Source: Spirochaetales bacterium UBA4629
GTDB taxonomy: Bacteria; Spirochaetota; Spirochaetia; Sphaerochaetales; Sphaerochaetaceae
Reading direction: 5' to 3'
Length of the DNA: 8,059 bases
NCBI GenBank assembly: GCA_002406055.1
Contig: DHMZ01000105.1
Coordinates: 4,409 to 12,467, forward strand
Shown: one piece after another, positions 1 through 5,815 of the stretch
How the letters are laid out: every line of letters begins with the position of its first letter
Position numbering within the stretch: position 1 is the first letter of the stretch
Program-made: the position numbers and the translations under genes
Notes under the pieces: generated by a model
What the model was told of the DNA's origin: nothing
Database searches by the model: none
What the model saw: only the letters and a program-made list of their open reading frames with translations

Positions 1-732
1 GCTATGGAATGTGGATATGCTCCATATAACTGGACACAGACAACAGATGCCAACGGTGCCGTTAGAATTTCAGGAAGCAATGATTATGCTTACGGCTATG
101 ATGTTATGATGGCTAAATATATTGCACAGGAGCTAGGTAAGGACCTTGAAATCGTAAAGCTTGATTGGGATTCTTTAGTTCCAGCTGTTCAGTCTGGTAC
201 TGTTGATTGTGTTATTGCAGGTCAGTCCATTACATCAGAGCGTCTAGAGATGGTAGATTTCACAGAACCTTATTACTATGCGTCAATCGTTTGTCTTACA
301 CAAAGCGATAGCAAATATAGCCAGGCTAAGGGTATTTCTGACTTAAAGGGTGCAACATGTACAAGCCAGCAGAATACTATTTGGTATGATGTATGTCTTC
401 CACAAATTCCAGATGCTAACATTCTGCCAGCTCAGGAAAGTGCCCCAGCTATGTTAGTTGCACTTGCTGCAAATAGAGTTGATTTAATCTGTACAGATAT
501 GCCAACAGCACAGGCTGCACTTGTTGCCTACCCTACATTCAAACTTCTAGACTTCTCTTCATCAAACGATGACTTTAATGTAAGCCAGGAAGATATAAAC
601 ATTGGAATTTCTGTATCTAAGAACAACCCCGAACTAACAAAGGCTATTAACCAGGCATTATCAAAGCTCACAGTAGCAGATTATAATAGAATGATGGATG
701 AGGCTATCTCAGTCCAACCACTTTCTCTATAA
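1..732 (+). CDS. Polar amino acid ABC transporter solute-binding protein, 5'-truncated
   Basis: This is the extracytoplasmic binding protein (SBP_bac_3 family) that captures a polar amino acid and delivers it to the permease encoded next. The frame is open to the window edge. The first visible residues (MECGYAPYNW) match the start of the mature domain, where the ligand pocket begins, so the signal peptide and true start lie upstream and the ATG at 4 is unlikely to be the start. Family hallmarks are GYDVMMAKYIAQELG, the stretch around WDSLVPAVQSGTVDCVIAG, and TSERLEMVDFTEPYYYA, followed by a second lobe with DLKGATCTSQQNT. About 243 residues are present, close to a complete mature domain. The stop lies 9 bases before the permease start, as expected of an operon. 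The exact substrate (glutamine, histidine, arginine, cystine and so on) cannot be read from the sequence. Confidence 0.93.
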   Translation, partial: AMECGYAPYNWTQTTDANGAVRISGSNDYAYGYDVMMAKYIAQELGKDLEIVKLDWDSLVPAVQSGTVDCVIAGQSITSERLEMVDFTEPYYYASIVCLTQSDSKYSQAKGISDLKGATCTSQQNTIWYDVCLPQIPDANILPAQESAPAMLVALAANRVDLICTDMPTAQAALVAYPTFKLLDFSSSNDDFNVSQEDINIGISVSKNNPELTKAINQALSKLTVADYNRMMDEAISVQPLSL

Positions 733-741
733 GGTTGTAAA

Positions 742-1542
742 ATGACAATTTCACAAATGAATTTCTTCGAGAGGATGGTATACATCCTCCGTCGTTATGG
801 TATGTCACTTCTTTCCGGAGCTTGTACAACTATGGTTATTGCTATAGTTTGTACACTTCTTGGTTGCGTTATAGGTTTTGCAGTTGGCCTTGTTCAGACA
901 ACAGAGCCAAAGAAAAACTCTAGTAAATTAAGCAGAGCACTATTAAGAATAGTAAAGTGGATCCTTAATGCTTACGTAGAGATCTTCAGAGGAACACCTA
1001 TGATGCTGCAGGCAGCATTCATCTATTACGGAACAGCTCAGCTTTTTAATGTAAACCTTGGAATGTGGAGTGCGGCAATAATAATTGTATCAGTAAACAC
1101 AGGTGCTTATATGGCCGAAACAGTTAGAGGTGGTATCCTCTCTGTAGATAATGGTCAAAAAGAAGGTGCAAGAGCTATAGGTATGAGTCATTTCCAAACA
1201 ATGACACTGGTAGTACTTCCACAAGCGCTTAGAAACGTAATGCCTCAAATTGGCAACAACCTTATCATAAACATTAAGGATACATGTGTACTTTCTATAA
1301 TTGGAACAGTCGAACTCTTCTTCACATTTAAGAGTATCTCTGGTGCACTATACACATACTTTGAAGCAGCAACTGTAACCATGATTATCTACTTTATTCT
1401 TACATTTACCTGTTCTAGAATCCTTAGATGGGTTGAAAACAAGATGGACGGCCCTGCTAATTTCGATTTAGCCACAACAGACACACTTGCTTTTACTAGT
1501 GGTTTAACTCGTTATGATGCAAAAAGTGGAGGAACGCACTAA
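742..1542 (+). CDS. Amino acid ABC transporter permease
   Basis: This is an inner-membrane permease of the His/Glu/Gln/Arg family (HisM/GlnP/ArtM type), 266 residues. A first membrane segment lies at about 22-52 (LLSGACTTMVIAIVCTLLGC and onward). The family motif YVEIFRGTPMMLQ is at about 78-90 and further membrane segments lie at about 107-125 and 208-226. The cytoplasmic EAA coupling loop (EGARAIGMSHFQTMTLVVLP, about 141-160) docks onto the ATPase. The insert at about 54-68 (EPKKNSSKLSRALLR) and the roughly 30-residue polar C-terminal tail after the last membrane segment are somewhat longer than in compact family members. A modest AAGG ribosome binding site sits 7 bases before the ATG. The stop codon shares its last base with the ATPase start (TAATG), indicating translational coupling. 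Confidence 0.95.
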   Translation: MTISQMNFFERMVYILRRYGMSLLSGACTTMVIAIVCTLLGCVIGFAVGLVQTTEPKKNSSKLSRALLRIVKWILNAYVEIFRGTPMMLQAAFIYYGTAQLFNVNLGMWSAAIIIVSVNTGAYMAETVRGGILSVDNGQKEGARAIGMSHFQTMTLVVLPQALRNVMPQIGNNLIINIKDTCVLSIIGTVELFFTFKSISGALYTYFEAATVTMIIYFILTFTCSRILRWVENKMDGPANFDLATTDTLAFTSGLTRYDAKSGGTH

Positions 1543-2288
1543 TGGAAGAGCTACTTAAAGTTGAACATTTAGTAAAAAACTTTGGAACAAATGAAGTCCT
1601 TAAAGATATAGATTTCACAGTTAACAGAGGTGATGTAATAAGCATCATAGGCTCTTCAGGAAGCGGAAAGTCTACCCTACTTAGATGTATTAACCTTCTT
1701 GAAACGCCAACTAGCGGAAAAATTATCTATGAAGGAAAGGACGTTATTAATGGAGAGATAAACGAAGACAAATACAGAACAAAAGTTGGGATGGTATTCC
1801 AGTCATTTAATCTTTTTAATAACTATAATGTCCTTCAAAATTGTGTTATTGGACAAGTGAAGGTTCTAAAGAGAAGTAAAGAAGAAGCAACAAACGTTGC
1901 TCATACATTCTTAAAAAAGGTCGGCATGGACGAATACGTAAATGCTAAGCCTCGTCAACTATCTGGGGGACAAAAGCAACGTGTAGCTATTGCTCGTGCT
2001 CTTGCAATGAGTCCAGATATCCTTCTCTTCGATGAGCCAACATCTGCCCTAGACCCAGAAATGGTTGGTGAAGTACTAGACTCAATGAAAAATCTAGCAA
2101 AGAGTGGTATGACAATGCTTGTGGTAACCCATGAAATGAGCTTTGCTCGTGATGTTTCCAATCGTGTTTTATTTATGGCAGATGGAAAAATTGAAGAGGA
2201 TGGAAGACCTGAAGATGTATTCTTCAATCCATCTAAACAGAGGACAAAAGACTTCCTGTCTAGATTCCTCGGAGAGAATAAAAACTGA
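1542..2288 (+). CDS. Amino acid ABC transporter ATP-binding protein
   Basis: This is the cytoplasmic ATPase that powers the importer, of the GlnQ/HisP/ArtP type, 248 residues as usual for the family. All nucleotide-binding elements are intact: Walker A GSSGSGKST (37-45), Q-loop glutamine 87 in GMVFQSFNLF, signature LSGGQKQRVAIARAL (140-154), Walker B ILLFDEP (160-166), D-loop SALD (168-171) and switch histidine 197 in VVTHEMSFARDV. The protein ends with FLSRFL, typical of the polar amino acid ATPases. GGAGG at 1528-1532, inside the permease 3' end, lies 9 bases before the ATG. It is the last gene of the importer operon; a terminator hairpin follows 5 bases after the stop. Confidence 0.96.
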   Translation: MEELLKVEHLVKNFGTNEVLKDIDFTVNRGDVISIIGSSGSGKSTLLRCINLLETPTSGKIIYEGKDVINGEINEDKYRTKVGMVFQSFNLFNNYNVLQNCVIGQVKVLKRSKEEATNVAHTFLKKVGMDEYVNAKPRQLSGGQKQRVAIARALAMSPDILLFDEPTSALDPEMVGEVLDSMKNLAKSGMTMLVVTHEMSFARDVSNRVLFMADGKIEEDGRPEDVFFNPSKQRTKDFLSRFLGENKN

Positions 2289-2293
2289 AAAAG

Positions 2294-2325
2294 AAAAATC
2301 GGGCCTTTTAAAACCCGATTTTTTC
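2294..2325. terminator. Bidirectional intrinsic terminator between the ABC operon and rpsU
   Basis: The arms AAAAATCGGG (2294-2303) and CCCGATTTTT (2314-2323) pair perfectly around a 10-base loop. On the + strand the stem runs into TTTTTTC, and on the - strand into TTTTTCTTTTT. It sits between two convergent genes (ABC ATPase stop at 2288, rpsU stop at 2342) and can plausibly end both transcripts. Confidence 0.88.
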
Positions 2326-2341
2326 TTTGATTACTCAAAAA

Positions 2342-2551
2342 TTAATAAGCCTTTGAAGAACGTGCCTTTTTATTCTTGAGCATCTGCTTTCTTGCCATAG
2401 CTTTATCCTTGCGGTGCTGGATGGCAGATGGCTTCTCGAAGTATCTGCGCATCTTGTAATCTCTGATGACGCCTTCCTTCTCTACCATTCTCTTAAAACG
2501 CTTAATCGCTTTTTCGAGTGGTTCAGTTTCTTCAACTTTAACGAATGCCAT
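2342..2551 (-). CDS. rpsU: 30S ribosomal protein S21
   Basis: This is small-subunit ribosomal protein bS21, 69 residues. The family core is clear: FVKVEETEPLEKAIKRFKRM, then VEKEGVIRDYKMRRYFEKPS, followed by a lysine/arginine-rich tail (RKDKAMARKQMLKNKKARSS) that contacts 16S rRNA near the anti-Shine-Dalgarno region. The start is fixed by a perfect AGGAGG 8 bases upstream of the ATG at 2551. An in-frame ATG ten codons further out (2581) would put this site inside the gene and is rejected. At 69 residues it is longer than the roughly 58-residue S21 common in Clostridia. It stands alone, convergent with the ABC operon and divergent from the isomerase-like gene. Confidence 0.93.
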   Translation of the reverse strand: MAFVKVEETEPLEKAIKRFKRMVEKEGVIRDYKMRRYFEKPSAIQHRKDKAMARKQMLKNKKARSSKAY

Positions 2552-2559
2552 ATATCTCA

Positions 2560-2565
2560 CCTCCT
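2560..2565 (-). promoter_or_regulatory. Ribosome binding site of rpsU
   Basis: The - strand reads AGGAGGTGAGATAT and then ATG. This is a near-complete anti-16S match extending into GTGA with 8-base spacing. It decides the start at 2551 over the in-frame ATG at 2581. Just upstream is GCC-TTCG-GGC (2569-2578), a tiny hairpin with a stable UUCG loop that could sit against the ribosome binding site. Confidence 0.85.
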
Positions 2566-2592
2566 CTGCCCGAAGGCTCAAGAATCTTGAAA

Positions 2593-2622
2593 AGAATAAC
2601 AGAATTATTCAAATTTTGTCAC
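2593..2622 (-). promoter_or_regulatory. Candidate rpsU promoter
   Basis: On the - strand, GTGACA (2617-2622, five of six bases of the -35 consensus) is followed after 18 bases by TATTCT (2593-2598), preceded by TG in the extended -10 position (TGTTATTCT). Predicted transcription would start near 2586, giving a leader of about 35 bases before the ATG. This is assigned by eye in AT-rich DNA and is moderate at best. Confidence 0.4.
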
Positions 2623-2654
2623 TACCTTACCTCTGTTCTTTTTTCAATAATTGA

Positions 2655-2663
2655 TATTAATAT
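2655..2663 (+). promoter_or_regulatory. Candidate -10 element just before the isomerase-like gene
   Basis: TGATATTAATAT precedes the ATG at 2670. It offers an extended -10 (TG-A-TATTAA, ending at 2660) or TAATAT at 2658-2663, either of which would place the first transcribed base at or within three bases of the ATG. No good -35 is seen. An in-frame TAA at 2658-2660 prevents a start further upstream, and no Shine-Dalgarno is visible. Confidence 0.3.
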
Positions 2664-2669
2664 TTTCTT

Positions 2670-3563
2670 ATGTTAAATATCGGTTTTAGAGCTCATGATT
2701 TTGGTTCATTTTCTTCAGTAGAAGAATTAGGAAAAACAGTAGAAAGTTATTTTAAGAATTCTTATATTCAACTTGCACTAAAAAAGGTTGTACCTCAATC
2801 TAAACCATGGCAAGAATGGGACGAAGAATACATTTCAAGCGTTACAGACATTCTTTCTTCTCATGGCGTTAAAGTTGGTGTCGTTGGTGCTTATATCAAC
2901 GTTGTTCACCCAGACGAAGAAAAAAGAAAAGAAGAAGTAGAAAGATTCAAAAAAAATCTCTCTTTATGGAAAGCTTTTAAATGTCCTATAGTTGCAACAG
3001 AAACAGGCACACAAAATCCAAGCGGAGGATACAGTACAAAAACAAGTGATCCTAAGTATCTAGAAGTCTTCTACTCTTCTCTCTCTGAGATGGTAAATGC
3101 TGCAGAAAAGTATGGTGCTTATTGTACAATTGAGCCTGTTAATCATACTCATACAATTGGTTCAATAGAAAGAGTTGCTCAAATGATAGAAAAATTTCCT
3201 TCTTCTTCTCTGAAAATTCTTCTAGATCCTATCAACCTTGTTCCATATGCTGGACTAAAAGAAAAAGATGGCATGGAATACAGAAAACCAACAGCAGATG
3301 CTGTAAAATCTTTCTATTCTCCTTTCTTGGATTTATTTAAAGATAGACTAGTTGCAATTCACTGTAAGGATTACATCCTTTCAGAGGAAAACGGCACAAA
3401 GATAGGAAATCTTCCGGCCCTTACCGGTGTCTTTGATTGGAGTGCATTCATGAGCGAAGTAAAGAAGAGAGATATAAATGTATTCTGGTCTTTAGAGAAT
3501 ATGAATCCTTCCACTGTTGTAGATACTGTTAATAAATTACAAACTATGTGGGAGAAAGCATAA
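2670..3563 (+). CDS. Sugar phosphate isomerase/epimerase-like TIM-barrel protein
   Basis: This is a 297-residue protein of the xylose isomerase-like TIM-barrel family (AP_endonuc_2), which includes sugar epimerases and isomerases such as IolE/IolH and tagatose-3-epimerase types. The expected divalent-metal ligand set is present and in order: Glu155 in CTIEPVNH, Asp186 in ILLDPINL, His231 in VAIHCKDY and Glu276 in WSLENMNP. The N-terminal strand LNIGFRAHDFG and the middle VVGAYINVVHPD, typical of the barrel, are also seen. The fold points to aldose-ketose isomerisation or epimerisation of a sugar or polyol in the cytoplasm. No neighbouring sugar genes reveal the substrate, and it appears monocistronic. 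The ATG at 2670 is the only start after an in-frame stop at 2658-2660, and it lacks a Shine-Dalgarno. Family is confident, substrate unknown. Confidence 0.85.
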   Translation: MLNIGFRAHDFGSFSSVEELGKTVESYFKNSYIQLALKKVVPQSKPWQEWDEEYISSVTDILSSHGVKVGVVGAYINVVHPDEEKRKEEVERFKKNLSLWKAFKCPIVATETGTQNPSGGYSTKTSDPKYLEVFYSSLSEMVNAAEKYGAYCTIEPVNHTHTIGSIERVAQMIEKFPSSSLKILLDPINLVPYAGLKEKDGMEYRKPTADAVKSFYSPFLDLFKDRLVAIHCKDYILSEENGTKIGNLPALTGVFDWSAFMSEVKKRDINVFWSLENMNPSTVVDTVNKLQTMWEKA

Positions 3564-3608
3564 ATAATTATCATTTTATGACAAAAAAGACTTGTTTTTG
3601 GGTGTGGT

Positions 3609-4375
3609 ATGAATCTATTTCTCTCAAGCAATGCCTCTTATAATGGATGGAGAGGCGAATTCCATACCCAAATATTGCTTCATTTTACCAAATTGGGTCG
3701 TAATTCTATTTCGATGCATGATGTTTGTCTATCTTGGCCAAATGGGAGAACAGTACAAATAGATGAGCTAGTAATTGCTAAAAGTGGAATTTATGTCATA
3801 GAAGTAAAGAACTATAAAGGTTGGATTTTTGGACATATATATGATAAATATTGGACTCAGTGTCTAAACACAAAATACATTGGTTTGACAAAAAAAATAG
3901 ATTATATAATCCTATTATACAAAATCAGGGGCATATAAGATGCCTTAAGAATGTTTTAAAAGACTTTCCAAATATTCCTTATCATTCTATTGTTGTGTTT
4001 TCAAATGAAGCTTGCTTTACGCATGTAACTTATGATCCCAATATTGCGCACCTTATTTACATGTCTGATTTTAGAGCAACAGTGAACTCGCTTAATAAAG
4101 ATTTTAAAGACTCCATTTCTCTTATTGATATAGCCAAAATAAAAAGAACAATCCTTACGAATATTTCATCAGTAAACAAAGAAAATCATATTGCGTACGT
4201 AAAGAACGTTCAAAACCTAGATAAATTGGGAGAATTAAGAAATCAAGCGAAGTGCCCTCTATGTGGCTCTAAGCTAGCAATAAGAACAGTAAAAAATGGA
4301 GAAAAAGTGGGAACTCAGTTTATAGGTTGTAGTTCTTTCCCAAAGTGTAGGTATACAAGATCAATTAATAAATAA
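3609..4375 (+). pseudogene. NERD nuclease-related protein with topoisomerase-type zinc finger, split by a -1 frameshift
   Basis: Frame one (3609-3938) encodes the NERD domain: GWRGE (Glu17), QIDELVI (Asp52) and YVIEVKNYKGWI (Glu65, Lys67). These are the PD-(D/E)XK-like residues of this nuclease-related family. The domain continues only in the -1 frame as NRLYNPIIQNQGHI, the NERD QN..H block, to the stop at 4375. Joining the frames at the A run 3890-3897 (TKK then NRLYNP) gives 255 residues. The C-terminus is a four-cysteine zinc finger (CPLCGSKL at 216-219, then Cys241 and Cys247 in GCSSFPKCRYT) of the topoisomerase I type, consistent with DNA binding. One missing A, ribosomal -1 slippage on A AAA AAA, or a sequencing error all explain the split. 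The start has only a weak GGGTGTGG upstream. NERD proteins have a proposed role in DNA processing; the specific role here is unknown. Confidence 0.8.
3890..3897 (+). other. Eight-A slippery run at the NERD frameshift
   Basis: Read in the upstream frame, the codons are ACA AAA AAA ATA, so 3890-3896 is an in-frame A AAA AAA slippery heptamer. A -1 shift here continues as AAT AGA TTA TAT AAT CCT (NRLYNP), precisely restoring the NERD block. One extra A would give the same protein. Without a shift, translation ends at 3936-3938. Confidence 0.75.
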
Positions 4376-4384
4376 ACTGAGTTC
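4311..4384. repeat. Perfect 13-bp inverted repeat bracketing the 3' end of the NERD gene
   Basis: GAACTCAGTTTAT (4311-4323) is the exact reverse complement of ATAAACTGAGTTC (4372-4384), with 48 bases between the arms. The right arm contains the NERD gene stop codon. No T run follows, so it is not a standard terminator; the long loop codes for the last half of the zinc finger. Its role is unknown. Confidence 0.6.
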
Positions 4385-4405
4385 ATTTCTCGTCATCCTA
4401 TATAA

Positions 4406-4432
4406 AACATCTTTAGCTCAAAAAGATTTGTT
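4406..4432 (-). terminator. Weak hairpin between the convergent NERD and Fic genes
   Basis: ATCTTT and AAAGAT pair around a 7-base loop, with an outer AAC/GTT pairing across a 2-base bulge. On the - strand it is followed by GTTTTATAT. It lies about 34 bases past the Fic stop. The stem is short and AT-rich, so this is only a possible terminator for the Fic gene. Confidence 0.25.
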
Positions 4433-4465
4433 ACAGAAATAAGTTCAACACCTAAATATGAGTTA

Positions 4466-5611
4466 TCAAGTGTCTTTACGTAGAATATTCAGGTATTCGT
4501 AGTAGGAATAAATCTTTGCTTTTCCAATCTTATCTGACTCTTTGAGAATACCCTTTTCAATGAGTAACATAACAATTTTAGAAACTGTATTATATGCAAG
4601 GTTAAGAGCCGATGCTGTCTTCTGAATATCAATAATCGGATTGTTTTCTATATAATCAAAAACTTTAAGAACACTACTTCTCTGTCTCTCTGAAAGGTTA
4701 TTAAACTTAGCAATATTGTTATTATGAAGCACTGTGAGCTTATCTATAGTTTGAATAGCATCACTAGCTGAATCTGCAAGGGCCTCTAAGAAAAAGATAA
4801 TCCATTGCTCATAATCACCAGTTTTCCTTACTTGTGTCATCCTATCGTAATACTCTATACGATTCATTTTTAAGAAGTAGGAAATATAAAGAGAGGGACG
4901 AGACAAAATCTTTTTTTCCATCATAAATAACGTAATTAAAAGACGACCAATGCGACCATTTCCATCAAGAAATGGATGTATCGTCTCAAACTGATAGTGA
5001 ATCAAAGCTATTTGAATTAATGGATCAAGAGAGTCATCGCTATTCATATATTTCTCTAAATCTGACATGGCAATTTGCATATCTTCAGGATTTGGAGGAA
5101 TATAGCGAGCATTTCTTATAGTACTACCCTGTCCACCAATCCAATTTTGAGAATATCTAAACTCTCCAGGATTCTTTTCCTGACCTCTCACTCCCTCCAT
5201 TAAAACCGCATGAGTTTCTTTAATGAGCCTATTGCACAATGGCAGTGTTTGAAGACGGCTTAGTGCGAATTCTGTTGCTTTTATATAATTAACAACATCC
5301 AAAACATTTAAATTGGTGTTTTTCTCTAGTAAAGGATTAAGAATGTCATCCAATGTACATTGAGTACCTTCAATCTGAGATGAGAGAAGAGCTTCTTTTC
5401 GAACATACATAGAAACAAACAAGTCCACATTTGGAATGTGGGAAGAGAGGCCATCAAGCATAGCTAGTTTCTTATTAGCATCAATTAGTTTAGATACTAG
5501 TTCATTATCAAGAACAATTGGAGGATTAGGAGGAAGAGAATTGGGACGAAAAGAGTTGTATGCCATTTCACCTGAAAGATTATTAATAAAAGTTCCTGCA
5601 CGATTGCTCAT
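4466..5611 (-). CDS. Fic/DOC family protein with N-terminal inhibitory helix and C-terminal winged helix
   Basis: This is a 381-residue Fic protein; the family typically transfers AMP from ATP onto hydroxyl side chains of target proteins. The catalytic loop HPFLDGNGRIGR (212-223) is complete, including His212, the GNGR anion-binding segment and Arg223. The inhibitory motif SSQIEG (77-82, pattern S/T-x3-E-G/N) sits in the N-terminal region, so Glu81 should block ATP binding by contact with Arg223; such proteins are self-inhibited and need no separate antitoxin. The N-terminal Fic_N region (LPPNPPIVLDNEL) precedes it. The C-terminus (about 306-360, LSERQRSSVLKVFDY through NLAYNTVSKIVMLLIEKGIL) is a winged helix-turn-helix, suggesting DNA binding and possible autoregulation. 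GGAGGAG lies 5 bases before the ATG. All key residues are intact, unlike its two frameshifted neighbours. The target protein cannot be inferred. Confidence 0.93.
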   Translation of the reverse strand: MSNRAGTFINNLSGEMAYNSFRPNSLPPNPPIVLDNELVSKLIDANKKLAMLDGLSSHIPNVDLFVSMYVRKEALLSSQIEGTQCTLDDILNPLLEKNTNLNVLDVVNYIKATEFALSRLQTLPLCNRLIKETHAVLMEGVRGQEKNPGEFRYSQNWIGGQGSTIRNARYIPPNPEDMQIAMSDLEKYMNSDDSLDPLIQIALIHYQFETIHPFLDGNGRIGRLLITLFMMEKKILSRPSLYISYFLKMNRIEYYDRMTQVRKTGDYEQWIIFFLEALADSASDAIQTIDKLTVLHNNNIAKFNNLSERQRSSVLKVFDYIENNPIIDIQKTASALNLAYNTVSKIVMLLIEKGILKESDKIGKAKIYSYYEYLNILRKDT

Positions 5612-5616
5612 ATGTT

Positions 5617-5623
5617 CTCCTCC
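5617..5623 (-). promoter_or_regulatory. Ribosome binding site of the Fic gene
   Basis: The - strand reads GGAGGAGAACAT and then ATG, a strong Shine-Dalgarno that fixes the start at 5611. Confidence 0.8.
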
Positions 5624-5641
5624 AATATCAAAAAGGAAAAA

Positions 5642-5772
5642 TGAAATTACAACATAGATTTTACTACTTAAATTTCATAAACTCAACTTTTCTTGAAATT
5701 AGTTAAGAATAGTAATTTCAAAAAGTCCATAGTTTTTAAAATAAACTATCTATAAGACCACAGATTATTTCA
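5642..5772. repeat. Cluster of TGAAATTA/TAATTTCA motifs around the Fic promoter
   Basis: Copies read on the + strand are TGAAATTA (5642-5649), AAATTTCA (5670-5677), TGAAATTA (5694-5701), TAATTTCA (5713-5720) and TTATTTCA (5765-5772). The third and fourth form a perfect 9-bp inverted repeat, TTGAAATTA-N11-TAATTTCAA (5693-5721), just upstream of the -35. The first and second form another inverted pair straddling the -10. No T run follows the inverted repeat, so an operator is more likely than a terminator. The regulator is not shown; the winged helix of the Fic protein itself is a candidate. Confidence 0.5.
5658..5686 (-). promoter_or_regulatory. Candidate Fic promoter
   Basis: On the - strand, TTGAGT (5681-5686) and TAAAAT (5658-5663) are separated by exactly 17 bases, giving four and five of six consensus matches. 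Transcription would start near 5651, leaving about 40 bases before the ATG. One TGAAATTA-type motif lies in the spacer and another just past the predicted start, positions suited to repression. Confidence 0.6.
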
Positions 5773-5802
5773 AAAAGAAGAAGAAACAAAAATATTTGCT
5801 TC
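5771..5802 (-). terminator. Candidate terminator of the AAA/DUF4143 gene
   Basis: On the - strand GAAGCAAA, the loop TATT, then TTTGTTTC form an 8-bp stem with one G-U pair, followed by TTCTTCTTTTT. It begins about 13 bases past the stop at 5816-5818. The stem is AT-rich, but its position and T-rich tail fit. It would separate the ATPase transcript from the Fic gene. Confidence 0.5.
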
Positions 5803-5815
5803 AGGTACTTTTCCT

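Noticed and set aside
1955..2338. A 127-codon open frame on the - strand opposite the ABC ATPase
   Set aside because: It lies antisense to well-conserved ATPase motifs, has no ribosome binding site, and its product has no recognisable features.
2143..2379. A 78-codon + strand open frame over the end of the ABC ATPase and the terminator
   Set aside because: It runs out of frame through the real gene and across the terminator hairpin into rpsU; it is a shadow.
3578..3600. CAAAAA/TTTTTG hairpin after the isomerase-like gene as a terminator
   Set aside because: Only six A-T-rich pairs, followed by GGTGTGG rather than a T run.
3851..4375. The second half of the NERD gene as an independent gene starting at TTG 3851
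   Set aside because: There is no ribosome binding site, and the first codons overlap NERD residues in the other frame; the homology shows a frameshifted continuation.
5436..5657. A 73-codon + strand frame antisense to the start of the Fic gene, considered as an antitoxin
   Set aside because: The Fic protein already carries its inhibitory helix, and this frame mirrors conserved Fic codons without a ribosome binding site.
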